Below, piece after piece: positions 13,321 through 25,535 of a DNA stretch of 64,000 nt. The notes beneath the pieces were generated by a model. That model worked only from the letters and a program-made list of their open reading frames with translations, did no database searches and had not been told where the DNA came from. The DNA comes from Lithospermum erythrorhizon. Taxonomy: Eukaryota > Streptophyta > Magnoliopsida > Boraginales > Boraginaceae. Position 1 is the first letter of the stretch. Every line of letters begins with the position of its first letter. The stretch spans positions 1-64,000 of the forward strand of contig JADFUC010001485.1 of assembly GCA_019722365.1 (NCBI GenBank), read 5' to 3'. Made by a program: the position numbers and the translations under genes.

Positions 13321-14182
13321 TGTAACCGTTTACTTCGAACAACCAATTGTCAGCACAACTGTTAGTAACACTATGACTGACTATACCTCGAAGTAAATAA
13401 TAAACAACAATACTGAAAGTAAAAATACAACAATCTGGTAACCCAGTTCGGTGTCAATGTAGCACGTAGGTCTGGGGGACAACTAGCAAAGTGAAGGATT
13501 ACACTACGATATGAGAATTAAAAATAAGGACTTATATGAATGCTCTCCATTCTTCTACTCTCTATTCTACTCATATCCTGATGACAAGTCCAGGCTCTCC
13601 CTGACTTCTAGACACCTATCACTTGGCGTCCATGATACTCTCCCAGGTATGTATTCTTATCTTGGTAAACAATAACAAGTAAGACTATTGTAACAAAGTG
13701 TTATATGATTAGGCTGATATGAATCTAAAGGAGTTTTTATAGAGTAACTCCGACATTCGGCCTACAAACACAAGAATAAACTCTCAAAGTGTTTTCCTTA
13801 CAAGAGCGATGCAAAGCGATATATGCAAAGTAGCAATTACGGTGAAGTTTGATTAGGTCTCCACATATAAAGGTCTTTACATAGTTGTAGACACATCCAA
13901 GTTTATGGTAATAACTCCCATAAACAAAACTTTCCATCTTGAAGATAATCAATGCACTCGATCTTTTCTTCTTGAGCAAGACGTGTGAGAATCTTCTTAC
14001 TTGAGGTCCAAGAACTTCTTTTTCTATTATATTAATAAACATATTTCTTTAGATCTTCTTCATAAAAGGAAACAAAATCTCTTTGAAATATCTACATCTT
14101 TCTCGGTACATTTGCCAACAAGCTGCTAGTAGCCGATTAGTATGACATCTCGAAATACTTGGACAATCTCCATGCACTAACA
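13321..14182 (-). repeat. 3-prime LTR of the SIRE-type element
   Basis: It aligns over its whole length to 21757-22592 with many substitutions and small indels (862 versus 836 bp). Strongly conserved stretches include CAAACACAAGAATAAACTCT and the segment around 13905-14010. Plus-sense borders are TGTAACCG and CACTAACA. Confidence 0.9.
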
Positions 14183-14195
14183 AACTTCCCCTTTC
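14183..14195 (-). other. Polypurine tract of the SIRE-type element
   Basis: Minus-sense GAAAGGGGAAGTT directly precedes the 3-prime LTR start TGTTAGTG. This is the expected position of the plus-strand primer. Confidence 0.8.
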
Positions 14196-14399
14196 GATAA
14201 GTTTTTCGTGACAAATATCTTGAGAACCTCACACATCATAATATAGAGTATATATCCGCAAATGATAGAAAGATAACGTATATAACCGCAAATACAATCA
14301 AGATGAACATAACACATAACATAAACCAAATGTCAGTACAAGTGTTAAAGAAATATGGCTAAACAGGTGCCAAAATAAAAGTAACTAATCTTAGCTAAC

Positions 14400-16850
14400 G
14401 TCGCGCGGGGCCGAGCCAAAATAAACCATAAGATTCTTCATCCGGACTATCTCCCCCTATTTGTCCCAAAAACATAGCCATACAAAGATCATTCTTGGGA
14501 GGCTTCACATGTATACCTTGCAACAACTTGGGGGGCGATAATTGAGAAGTGCAGGAGAGACGGACCCCAACAAATGCACCAAGCTGTGACAATATGGAAT
14601 GTCACCGGACTCAGTTATCTTTGCATAGGAGACTTGGATATGCAATCGGCTTCAACATAGCATGGGATTGAGCATGCTGAACAGTCTGATCAAATATGAA
14701 TTGCCCAAAGTTGAAGGAGGCTCATGTGCCTATCATGTATAAAACTCTGGCCATGGTCTTAGACATACTTGTAGTATGTGTTGTAGGTACCCAATTTACT
14801 ACTCCCACCTTATGTAGTACGACATATTTAAATCTTAATCTAGATGAGATATTTGTCCTTTAGTAGGCAAAAGCATCCAATAGCACCCCGATCCAACTCT
14901 TTCACAATCAAAGCGATTTGGAGATTGTACCGATTCGCCTCCCGGTGAATTTCTAGAAATACGCATTAATAATATCGGGCGAGAAATCAACAGTGTAGTT
15001 TTAGAGTGTTACCTTTTTAAAATTTGCGCTCTCAAAATCATCAACATCATCTGTCATGTTACAGATGAACTCCCTCACAAGCTTGGGATAGTCTGAGTCC
15101 AACTTCGCCGATAGTTGGCATGACTCACGGCACCTTCGAGGAATGCGTATGTCGGCATTCTTAGCGAAGTAACTTATCGGCTTGACATCTTACGCAGCTT
15201 AATCCTTCTACTAGCCACAAACCTTCACTTGGCCTTCTCCTCTTTAGAGTTCAGAGACACATTCTCAGTGGAAACAGCAGCCACATTCTTGGGTACCCTC
15301 TTGTTCCCTACTACGGACATGTTCGTTGGCAGGCTTACCATGGCTTTCTCCTGCTTGAATTTATCCGCAGTACAAAATATCCTCACTTGTTGATGTTCGA
15401 GGGAGCCATTCGTCATAGGCAGGTAGTTTATACAACGGCGACGCTTGCTCCACGAGCCCCGCCAATTCTCAGCGGTTAGTTATTCAGCCACCAGCGTCAT
15501 CTCTTGCACTCTCGGTCTGCGGCACTTTCGTGTTTTTCACTCTTGCCCTCCGCGCTCTCACTTGGCTCTTTCTTCCTTGCCGATTTTTCTTAGGCTCGGA
15601 AGGTTCTCACAGTATCGGCCACCACTCTTGTGCTTCACCCCGACTTCTTCTTTTTCATGAACAATATCTTGAGGGAACCTCAAGTTACATATCAACATTA
15701 GCGCGTGTCGGTAACACCTTCGCAGCAATTGGATGCATCGCTTTCTTAACAAACTAGCGGCATCAACACCCGGTGTTATCAACACTTAGTGTCCACATCC
15801 TCTCTTCCGGCGGTCAAACCATCGGTGCCCGGTGACGCAGGCGCATCCATTGATATCATACCGTCACGGCATCCTCCATAGCGTCACGACACAAGGAGTA
15901 ACATTCTCAACCATTACAAGGTCATTGATAGTGTGAATGAGAGTTCGTCTACCCTCATCTCCCATTATGGGAACACTTTCCTTCAACCCATCCATAGTGT
16001 CCTTGACACTTGGATCAACATACTCATCCATGTTTTTAGCACTTGGTTTTTTACCAGCATTAGTCACAATGTCATCATCACTTGACACATTTACACTCCC
16101 TCATTTAAGGTTATCAATACAACACCACGTCACACCCAGTAGCCAGCGAGAAACAATCGAGGGCTCGCTTGAGTCTTACCCATCAGTCGGCAGCACTTGG
16201 GTTTCTTGTTATGCTTTGATAGATTTGTAGCATCAACACCACGAAGAGTCACCAACTCTTTATTCAAAAATTAGACAATTTTTTTTCTCGATACCAACTT
16301 GCATGAGTGGGAATTTCATCACATGTGACCCATCCCGCTCAATATCGTAAATGCCCATTTGCTTTCGGAATTCCTAGGTTTAGGGTTATCGATTTCTCGG
16401 ACATTGGTGTAATCAACCCATGGTAGATAAAAGTTGTGAATTAGGGGGGTTATTCCTTTCTTGTGTAACTTCATGACTAGTATCCTTAGGAGGAACACTC
16501 CTAATAGGGGTAGGATTAAAGACGATTCTAAAATTCCCTTTCATCTTCGTGGAAGCGAGGGGCTTTGACCCTTTCCTTCGTCTTCAACTTTCGTTCTTCT
16601 TTCACATTTCGGCTTCAACCTCCATGCCCGATGGTTCAACTTCTGCATCATCACATAGCAATTTCCTCCTGCTTAACTGCTTGTCTTTGGTTGCTTTACC
16701 CAAAGTGTTAATACCTCATCTGGTTCTTCTCATTGTCGAATTTAGATTTGATGTATGATTTGGGATGAAAGGAAAGTAACTGGGAGTGCTTTGGGAGTAA
16801 GAGTTTGTATTTGAAAAATAGAGCAAGTGAATTTTGGAAGAGTTATGGGT
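14400..16850 (-). pseudogene. Extra 3-prime coding region (env-like ORF) of the SIRE-type element
   Basis: Between RNase H and the 3-prime LTR lies a long minus-strand region of broken frames (16088-15864, 15785-15558, 15416-15225 among others). One frame reads DDIVTNAGKKPSAKNMDEYV, acidic and lysine rich. Another at about 15105-15055 reads DYPKLVREFICNM, resembling the plant transposon protein domain often found downstream of pol in SIRE and related elements. In SIRE this 3-prime ORF has been called env-like, but its function is unproven. No signal peptide or membrane span can be traced because no frame stays open. Confidence 0.6.
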
Positions 16851-17099
16851 GGTTTTTGGATATTTGGTATTTGATTATATATGGTAGGTTAAACACAAAA
16901 ATAAAAGAAGGTGGGCCAGTTAAGACAACTTCTCACCATAATTAATAGTCCGTAGGGTGCCTTTAACACGAGTTGACTCCTTCTTCGAGATTTTCCCGCC
17001 AGAATTAATTCACCATACTTCAAACATCCGGACACATACCCGAAGCGTGTACTTGACTTTCTAAATCTTAGGAAACGTCTACCCCATTTCTCCTTCCAC

Positions 17100-17700
17100 C
17101 GGTGTAGCACTTGGTAACACCATCAAGCCATCATGAATGCTACGGCCTTCGATTTCTATTTATCAATGACACACACATAATCCAAAGAGATGATTAGTCT
17201 CAATGATTCAATTTGCATCTAGGCTTTAGTAAGAAATATATAAAATGGCGCTTATTAGTACCCTCTTGGCAAGTTTCTGTTGAAGTGATATCTTACTCGA
17301 TAGGCTTTCTTACGCTATACGCACTTGATTTCTTGGATATGTTAATGGCACTCATGTTGTCAAATGGGGGTGTCATAGCAACACACCTTACTGACATTTA
17401 CTCTTCAAGCATCGGCAACCCCGTCCACGAGTTGTGTACAACTACTACCGTCGACTATGTACGCTTTTAGTTGACACATAGAGCCGAATTTTGTTGCTTG
17501 TCGAACCATGACACACGATTGTTCCCAACAATGAAGCATCCACCAGAAGTGCTGTTTCTATCTTACGCAATTCCATTAATCAGGCGTCACAAAATTTCAC
17601 AAAATTACTTTATTTTGTGTCAAAGGTATAGAAAGCCATACTCACGGTTCATTCACGTACTTGATAATCCTCTTCACTGATTTAAGTGACTTTCTTTTGG
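17100..17700 (-). pseudogene. Copia RNase H remnant
   Basis: Minus-strand conceptual reading at about 17545-17350 gives FIVGNNRVSW, FDKQQNSALC and DNMSAINIS in different frames. These match the copia RNase H pattern (GNN..SW.SKKQ..V...CDN.SAI). Frameshifts and stops break it. Confidence 0.75.
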
Positions 17701-17929
17701 ATATGCTTGAAATATAGCACACACACACAGTATGCAATATCGCTGCTTGGACATGTTTAGCGGTTGAGTCCTCTTGAACTTGGAATTCTCCGGACCAAAC
17801 TTTTCTGAGGCCCATAGCATATTTAGATTGAGATATGAATATGCTATCTTTTTACTTGTTTGATATGAAGTCCCCGAAAGGTATAGCTCACCAATCATGC
17901 ATTTCAAATTCGACTTCATCACATTGGAC

Positions 17930-18700
17930 AAACTATTGTACTAGTTGAGTGCGATATTCACCGAAAATTATGTCATCAACATAGATTTGAGCAACACTAA
18001 GTTTGGAGTTTTCATATTTAATGAAAAGTGTTTTATCACATTCCTCACGAGAGGTATCCATTAGCCAATAAGAACCGTGTGAGTCTCTCATACCAAGCCT
18101 TGGGAGCTTGTTTGAGTCAACAAGGCATTTTTCAATGCTGTAGACATGTTGTGGATAACTATTATCAACAAAACCAGCATTTCGACATAGACTTCCCTCT
18201 TCCACAACCTTCATTAAGAAGCATGCAGCTTCACATCCATCTGGAAATAGCTTGATTTCATCAGCATGCAAGACTAAGCTTAATAATATGTTTATTCACA
18301 GCCCACGAGGAACAAATGTTTGTTCAAAGTCAACACCTTCAACTTTTGATTATCCTTGTGCTACTAGATTTGCCTTGTTTCTGATAACAACCCCAAGTTC
18401 ATCTGACTTATTTTTGAATAGCCACGATGATATTGTGATCTTTGGATCTGAGCATATGTTCCCAAACATCATTCCTTTGGAATTGAACAAGCTCCTCCTG
18501 TATGGCACTTATCCAGTGTTCATCCATAAGTGTTTTAAATCGATATTTTGGACTACTTACGATGTAGGCGGCTTTCACCAATTAGTCCAACCATTTCCTG
18601 TAACCAACGGTTCCTTCCTTCTCGTTGTCACACGCTTCAAATACAGGTTGACCAATGATGTTGCCAGGGACCAAATTCTTTTTTGATTACGCTAGCGGTT
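17930..18700 (-). pseudogene. Copia reverse transcriptase remnant
   Basis: The minus frame 18271-17933 ends with VAQIYVDDIIFGEY, holding the catalytic YVDD box of copia reverse transcriptase. Upstream parts (18700-18270) continue in other frames. The open frames on the plus strand here (18252-18686) are antisense shadows. Confidence 0.85.
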
Positions 18701-18949
18701 GTATAGAATGGTTGTCACTCAGCATTGTTGTCCACACGGATTTCATACATTTGTGACCCCGGTTGTATTGTCAACACTGTTGTTGATAGCGAGGTGTACC
18801 AACACTCATCATCTTCACATGTTTCCAATCTTTGATCCGACACCTTCACATTCATGGATTCCGACAACTTTAGTTCGTTTATTGGTACATGATTCAATTT
18901 GTTCTGGAGTAGCCAAGGTATGTCGCCGTCACTTTTGACATCAAACTTT

Positions 18950-19750
18950 TGCCTAGATTACTTGATGCTTAAAATAGCACAAACTACCAAATATATGGAA
19001 ATATTGAATATTTGGTTTTCCCCCCTCCATATTTTATAATTTGTGTTGTTGGTACCTAGTCGAAGGCTTATCAGATTATGGATGTGACACTCCGTGTTTA
19101 TGGCCTCAGCCCAAAATTTGAGAGGAATATTTTTGGCATGTAGCATAACACGAGCCATCTCCTGAATAGTACGATTTTTCCTTTCTACAAATCCATTTTG
19201 TTGAGGTATAATAGGAGAGGAAAATTCACGAGTGATGCCTTGAATAGCACAAAATTCTGAGAACTTTGAATTTTCAAACTCCTTCCCGGCTTGATCGGCT
19301 CTCCTGATTTAGAACAACATCATTCTTTTTCTTTTTTGCAATAATTGGATAATCAACTTCTTAAATACTTTAAAGGTGTCTTATTTTTGTCTCTTATGAA
19401 TTCTACCCATGTATGCGAGGAAGTCATCAACACACACGTAAAACATACTTAACTTTCCTAAAACGACTTCGCTTGCATGGGACCGGAATCATGAAAATGG
19501 GTGGTTCTAGTACGAGTGGTGACCATGTGTTTCAACTTTTGGTGGGAGCTCTTGGTCTATTTTTCAACTTGGCATTCTCCACTTTTGTTTATCTTTGAGC
19601 TCTAATCTTGGTCCCTGCGTACAACCTCTTTTTGATATAAGTTGTTGGATGTTCCTGTAATTGGTATGTCAAACTATGCATGACTGAAACATCTTAGCAG
19701 CTTCTTGCCTAGAAGCTTTTTATAGAGTCAGCATGTAATAATTTGTGAGC
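18950..19750 (-). pseudogene. Copia integrase remnant
   Basis: At about 19260-18960 the minus strand reads IIPQQNGFVERKNRTIQEMA and then RVMLHAKNIPLKFWAEAINT. This is the conserved end of the copia integrase core (PQQNG.VERKNRT..EMARVML). Upstream parts are broken. Confidence 0.85.
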
Positions 19751-19922
19751 CGACCTAACACACTTTCATGACTGTTAAAAGTCATTTGTTGTGTGTTCCC
19801 ATCCATCTTACTACGAGGAGAACTTTCATCCCGTCACATCACATAATTTGACTAATGCTAATAGAGATTAGCAATCGACCCTTACATAAAAGAGGCACTT
19901 CATCGGATAAGAGGTAAACCGT

Positions 19923-20240
19923 TCACAGTTGACACTTTTCCTCTTCCTGCGCCTCCATCCAAGCGACATGTCCTTTAAGTGATTGAATCTTTGTGAGATA
20001 TATTCTCTTCCCAGTCATATGTCTTGAACACCCACTATCAAAGTACCAACTAGATTGTGATGTAGCTTTCAGGAAGGTATAGGCAACGTGACTGACAGGA
20101 TGCACCTTCTTGATCCACATAGTCCTGGGAGAGGGGTACTTGCTCTTCTTGAGTCCATATAACTTGCTTGAAGCCAGGGTGACAATGTGTCCCGCTAGCA
20201 CCATAGTAGTGACAATACCCGGACTGGAGTTAGTTATCAT
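19923..20240 (-). pseudogene. Copia protease region remnant
   Basis: The minus frame contains SSWYFDSGCSRHMTG at about 20054-20010, the aspartic protease signature of copia elements (W..DSG.S.HM.G). It is preceded by the linker RTMWIKKV typical of this lineage. Confidence 0.85.
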
Positions 20241-20559
20241 CGGGGCGATGAGTTATTGGCCAGGTTGTTGGTACGGTTTCCCAGTTTGGCGAAACTTCAC
20301 TTCTCCTTTCTGATTGCTAGGCTTCCCTTTCTAGTAACCAATTCTTGTATTGTCCTTGCATTCTTTTCAATCTCAAGTATTTTAGAATATTTGTACTTGA
20401 ATTAAATCTCTTCCAGACCCATATTAAGTGATTGCAAGCGAGCATTCGGAGTTCTTTTCTCTCCCTACGTCTTGATCCACACGATTTTGTCATGTTTCTC
20501 AATCTTTTACTGAATTTGCCTTTTTCTCGCCTCGACTTTAGTGTAAATCATGGTCAATT

Positions 20560-21697
20560 CAGTCCACTTGGTCTACAACAACTTGTAGTCTTTAAGAACC
20601 TATATTGATCATCTCCTCCTCGTAAATGACTGGCTGTCATCAAGCGGGTGGAGTGTCTGGAGTGTAAATGCAATTTGCTAACCTTTTCTTCTTGATAAAT
20701 AGATGTTACAGTCATCATTAGTGAGAGTAGTGTAGTAATTCTTAGATTTCCTCTTCACATAGTTAGGACATTCCACCTGAATGTGTCCAAATCCTTCACA
20801 TTTTCTACACTGAATCCCTTTTGGTTTATCTTTTTGCTCCACATTCAAGTTACCGCACTTCCGCGGGTTTTCCACCCACTGTTGTTCCACTTTTTGTCAT
20901 TCACACTTGGATGAGGACGTTGGTTTCACCGTACGGCTTTTTGTTGAACCTCTTAAGAGATTTGTTGAAGTTCTTTGCCAATAAGTTCATGGTTTCAACA
21001 AGGTCTTCATCATTCACATCTTCGGTACGCTGGCCTATTCCACTTTTCTTGCTAGATTCACCGTCATCAAGTGACATTTCAAAGGTTGTTAGATTTTCCA
21101 TCAATTCATCTAATCTCATAGTGATCATGTTTTGTGCTTCTTCAATGGCCGTAACTTTATGGGAAAATTTCATAGGAAGTGTCCTAAGAAATTTCCTTAC
21201 GAGCTTCTCGTTACTCATATTCTCTCCCAATAAAAATAACTCATTAGCTATCTCCTTAATCTTGTGGTTATATGAAGCTATGGTTTCACCATCTTCCATC
21301 CTCAGAGTTTCAAAACGAGTTGTCAATTGTTGAAGTCTCGACATCCGTACCTTTTGAGTTCCTTCATAAGCCGTTTCTAAGGTTTCCCACGCAACCTTTG
21401 CCACAGTACACGTGTTGATGAGTTTGACCACATTAATATCAACAACATTCAATATAGCATTGGGAGATTTGTCATTTTCCACTGCAACTTGATCCTCTTC
21501 TCGGTCCGATAAAGCGGGCTTCCGTTACCATTGTCGTTAAAGTAACGGTTGGAGCCATCCATCCTGCCTTCAAAACTACGTACCTTTGAGTCAATTGACC
21601 CGGACTTGGCTGTCATCTTTGCCTTCCAATACGCATAGGTAGATCCATCGAAATGTGGTGGTCTAGAGATAGACCCTCCTTCCTTAAAACCTTTCAT
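20560..21697 (-). pseudogene. SIRE-type gag with CCHC zinc knuckle, frame-broken
   Basis: Minus-strand frame 21697-21449 opens with MKGFKEGGSISRPPHFDG, the usual gag start of SIRE elements. It shifts frame near 21480 into 21482-20901 (193 residues), which holds the UBN2-type capsid region (VAWETLETAYEGTQKVRMSR, LRTLPMKFSHKVTAIEEAQN). A third frame, 20890-20678, carries the knuckle CRKCEGFGHIQVEC at about 20809-20768 with intact Cys-Cys-His-Cys spacing. Gag would form the virus-like particle that packages element RNA. At least two frameshifts prevent a full product. Confidence 0.88.
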
Positions 21698-21731
21698 ATC
21701 GATGAAAGATTTTCCGATCTGCGTTAGGTGT

Positions 21732-21747
21732 CGTCTTGCGATACCAA
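21732..21747 (-). other. Decayed primer-binding site
   Basis: Nine bases inside the 5-prime LTR, the minus strand reads TTGGTATCGCAAGACG. The first eight bases match the initiator-Met tRNA primer site (TGGTATCAGAGC) and the rest has diverged. Confidence 0.6.
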
Positions 21748-21756
21748 TTGAAAATG

Positions 21757-22592
21757 TGTAACCGTCTACTTTGAACTACCAGTTGTTAGCACAATTGTTA
21801 GTAACACCATGATTGACTCTACCTCATTAAATAATAAACAATCTGAAGTAAAAACACAACAATCTATTGGCTTGATTCGATGCCAATAGCACCTAGGTTT
21901 GCAGGCGACTTGCCCAGTGAAGGATTCCATTACGATATGAAAATTATAAATAAGGACTTACACGAATGCTCCCCATTATTCTACGATCTATTCTACTCCT
22001 ATCCTGTTGATGATAAGTCCATCTTCCCACGACTTTTAGATACCTATCGCTGCGTCCACCGATACTCTCGATGCGTGACTACTATGTTCCCAGTAAATAA
22101 CAGAAAGCAGACTGTTGTAACAAAGTGTTAGCAATAGTGGTACAATTCTAAAGGAGTTTTATAGAGTAGCTCCGTACATTCAGCCTACAAACACAAGAAT
22201 AAACTCTCAAAGTGTTTTCCTCACAAGAACAATGCAAAATGATATATGCGTGTATTTTTTGTGGTCGATTAGGTCTACATTTGAGGTCTTTATATAGTTG
22301 TAGGCTTATCCAAGTTTATGGTAATAACTCCCATAAACAAAATTTTCCATCTTGAAGATAATCAATACACTCGATCTTTTCTTCTTGACCAAGACGTGTG
22401 AGAATCTTCTTACTTGAGGTCCAAGAACATCCTTTTCCATTATAATAATAAATATATCTATTTAGATCTTCTTTATAGAAGGAAACAAAATCTCTTCGAA
22501 ATATCTAGATCTTTCGCGAGTTGTTACAACTAACTGGTAGTGACAGTTGGTATGATATCGCGAAATACTTAGCCAATCTCCATGCACTAACA
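21757..22592 (-). repeat. 5-prime LTR of the SIRE-type element
   Basis: Partner of 13321-14182, with the same terminal bases. On the minus strand it would hold the promoter driving gag-pol. Divergence from the other LTR is obvious by eye, so insertion is not recent. Confidence 0.9.
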
Positions 22593-23130
22593 TTTCATAT
22601 TTGAGAATAGTTGTTAAGAACATACTATGATCTTTTTATCCAATCGAGGAATTTAGTGCCACCTAATTTATATTTCTCCAGGGCGTAGCGGAGAGAGTTA
22701 CTGGTTGTCTAATATCCCACAAAACACACGAAGTATGGCAAGATCCCCATGTAACTAAGAATTGAACAACGACATACAACATTTCAACTCCTAATGGCAT
22801 AGGCATGTGTCAACACAGTTATTATGCCAAACATAACTCTTGACTACTAATAGTTCAACTAAACTATATTAGAAATCTATTTTGTCAACTGGCCCAATTT
22901 TAACATTCAAATTCATCGCTTAAGTAACCAAATCTACTAAAAAAATAGTTAGATTGGATATTTGAAGCCCAAACGCTCAACACATTCCATTGAAAAAGCA
23001 TTCCCAAGATAACACGTCTATCAATCTGGTAGGTGCACGTACCATAAAGATATGACAATATTACTTAATTTAACAAATGAGATTAGTTATATTCAATTAA
23101 TCTAATCATCATGTATAACATATAAATTCA
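22593..23130 (-). pseudogene. Flank of the SIRE insertion with possible copia gag start
   Basis: At about 22690-22630 the minus strand reads EKYKLGGTKFLDWIKRS and then a stop, resembling the N-terminus of a copia gag. This supports insertion of the SIRE element into the older copia whose remaining gag is at 13320-12600. The rest shows no recognisable feature. Confidence 0.4.
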
Positions 23131-24840
23131 TACATGAATATATATATATATATCACAACAATCATAAGCAACAAATACAACACATAATGAGGAGACATGA
23201 TATGACCTATAAAATAAAAGCACAAAACTAGACTAGTTCTAAACTAAGTCTTTCACTTCTAATAAGTTTTGTCATAACTTAATGATATCCATTATTCTGC
23301 CTGGCTTCTCTGGTAGGTCCCCACCATCAGCTAATTACATTTCACTAAACATAATCTATTTATACGAAACTAAAAAAATTAACACATATTGCCGTAAAAC
23401 AAAAGATAACTTGGAGGTTGTATTTTCCAAAATACCTCTAGGTCATATCAGTAGTTCTACTCACATCTATCAATAATATAAAATATTTTTCATGAATAAT
23501 CAATTAACAAGTGACTTTCAAGAATGGATGAAACATATAAAGGTACAATGTAAATCAAATTACATGTTATCGAAAACTCATCAAAATGAAATAAATGTTC
23601 AAAAATTGCATAAATGTAAAATCACAATTATATGTTATAAATAATATTTATCAATATTGCATAAACGTAAAATGACAATTTTTTAAACTAATAATTTCAA
23701 AAAATAATATATGTTAATTTTATCTTTAAAAGTAATTTTCAATTCACAATTATATGTTATAAAGATGTGCAGAGGTATCCAATAAGATTCAAAAAATTGA
23801 ATTTTAAAAATGTTAAAATTACCTGTTATTTAATTAGAACTATTTTAAATAGTCAATTAAATTAATTAAAATAGTTTCCAACTGGAATTGATTTAAAACA
23901 ATTTAATTGATGTAAATAATCGATGCGAGCAAAGCGAGTCAAAAAAAGCACGGGCGAAGCACGGACGGGAGACAATCAAACTTAGCGTGCGGCCCATACG
24001 CGTTGACATCAAACCAACGTGTGATATACGTCGAAAGTAATCAACTGTACTAAATGGTTTGTGATTTAATGATTTTACTATATTGAAATAACTTTCTGAT
24101 CTAAAAATTAATTTAGAAAAATCTAAAAATAAATTGCCACCCATCACAAAAATTATTCTAAAATTATAGACATGAAATTTTTGAATATTTTATTAACAAT
24201 TAATTAAATTTAATTTTTATTTCGTAACAATTAACAATAAATTTTATTTAAAGTAATTTTTTTGAATATTTGATTAACAATTAATGATATAATGATTTAA
24301 AAATTATATGTTAATAGTTATAACATGTAATTTTCATATTTGCACATTTAACTCAACTCATAATTACATAATTGTATACTTGTATTAAGCTCTAAGTCCA
24401 CTGATGGATTTTATAGATTAAACAATAACTATTTATTATTAAATCTAATCCAAGATTTTTCTGAGATATATAAAAAAGGTAATTATTTTACGAGATTGAA
24501 TATATGTGTACCTTTATTTGAGATTTTACAACAAATAATTAGAGGAGACTTTGAGAATTCAACTAACGTATTGACCGGACAATATATTTAATACATAGAT
24601 TATGAGTAGATTCAAGTAAGCCATCATAATCCCGAATGTCAATATGGGAAGATCCCAATCAATATTAATTGCCCAACAATTAAATATATTTACGAGCTTA
24701 ACTTTAAATAACTAATATCATTGTATATTATAATTGTAAAAGAGGCATAAAAGTTAAATTATAAAATATTAGAATTCTAACAATCTTAAAATAACATATC
24801 AGTAGCCACTTACGCTCTGAAAAAATATTTCGAATCATGA
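23131..24840. other. AT-rich intergenic DNA
   Basis: Contains a short TA dinucleotide run at about 23139-23152 and long AT-rich stretches. No gene or named repeat is recognised on either strand. Confidence 0.5.
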
Positions 24841-24849
24841 CAAGACTCA

Positions 24850-25535
24850 AATTTATACCACTTATAACGGAAACAAAATCTATGACAGATATGAATCTAA
24901 GACAATGCACTGATATAAAAGTGTAGAAGAAAATAAAAGAAAATAATCTCAGAGATTTTAACGTGGTATCTCAAACAACATGTTAGGGAACTCTACAAGT
25001 AGAGCCACAAGAATTAGATTGCACTATATTGGAGAAACATATTACAGATGAGCAAACTATGCTCTCATATGTATAGATGACTACACTTAGAAAAAGATCC
25101 AACTCTCAGAAGTGTAGAACACTACACTCGAAATAATAGAATAAAATTCCAACTATTCAAGAATTTTCTCTCTTTGTGTTGTATTCTGTACTATGAAGTA
25201 GGTGAATAACAAGGGTCTTCATAGGCTTTGAATGTCTACTTTTGATTGGTTGATATTCGTCTCGGAAAACAAGCCACTTGAAACTGTCATCTTTGTTTCA
25301 GGCGCATATTTGAGCATTAAATGCTTCTAGAAGGTTCTAGATGTCTTTTGTTGATTGCAAGGCTAAGCATTTATTGCTTCAAGAAAGTTTTCAATTTCTT
25401 TTCATCATTCAAGGTTAAGCATTTAATACTTTCTACAAGGCTCCCGATTTCCCTCCTTGATTCAAGGTGAGCATTCAATGCTTCTAGAAGTTTTCCAAAA
25501 TTTCTTGATTCAAGTCATATTTTAACAAATCTCCA
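24850..25535 (-). repeat. LTR-like copy of a collapsed copia element (right-hand partner at 27150-27545)
   Basis: It shares with 27150-27545 an ordered set of phrases: TTATAACGGAA, AAAAGTG.AGAAGAAA, ACTTGAAACTG, TTTGAGCATTAAATG, AGCATTTAATACTTT and TTCTTGATTCAAG. The match is interrupted by gaps, the largest about 240 bp present only here. Outer borders are approximate. Confidence 0.65.

Larger units (their letters stand above)
13321..22592 (-). mobile_element. SIRE/Maximus-type Ty1-copia LTR retrotransposon, full length but mutated
   Basis: A 9.27 kb element read on the minus strand. LTRs at 22592-21757 and 14182-13321 start TGTTAGTGCATGG and end CGGTTACA. A polypurine tract abuts the 3-prime LTR and a decayed primer site follows the 5-prime LTR. 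Coding order is gag, protease, integrase, reverse transcriptase, RNase H, which is the copia order. The gag wording (ILNVVDINVVKLINTC) and about 2.9 kb of extra coding-like DNA between RNase H and the 3-prime LTR fit the SIRE/Maximus lineage. Stops, frameshifts and LTR divergence show that it is old and not autonomous. Flanking pentamers (ATAAG left, TTTCA right) do not match. Confidence 0.88.

Noticed and set aside
18252..21333. Long plus-strand frames (18252-18686 and 20821-21333)
   Set aside because: They are antisense to copia reverse transcriptase and gag, whose motifs are clear on the minus strand.
13316..22597. A 5-bp target duplication for the SIRE element
   Set aside because: The flanking pentamers ATAAG and TTTCA do not match, so none is claimed.
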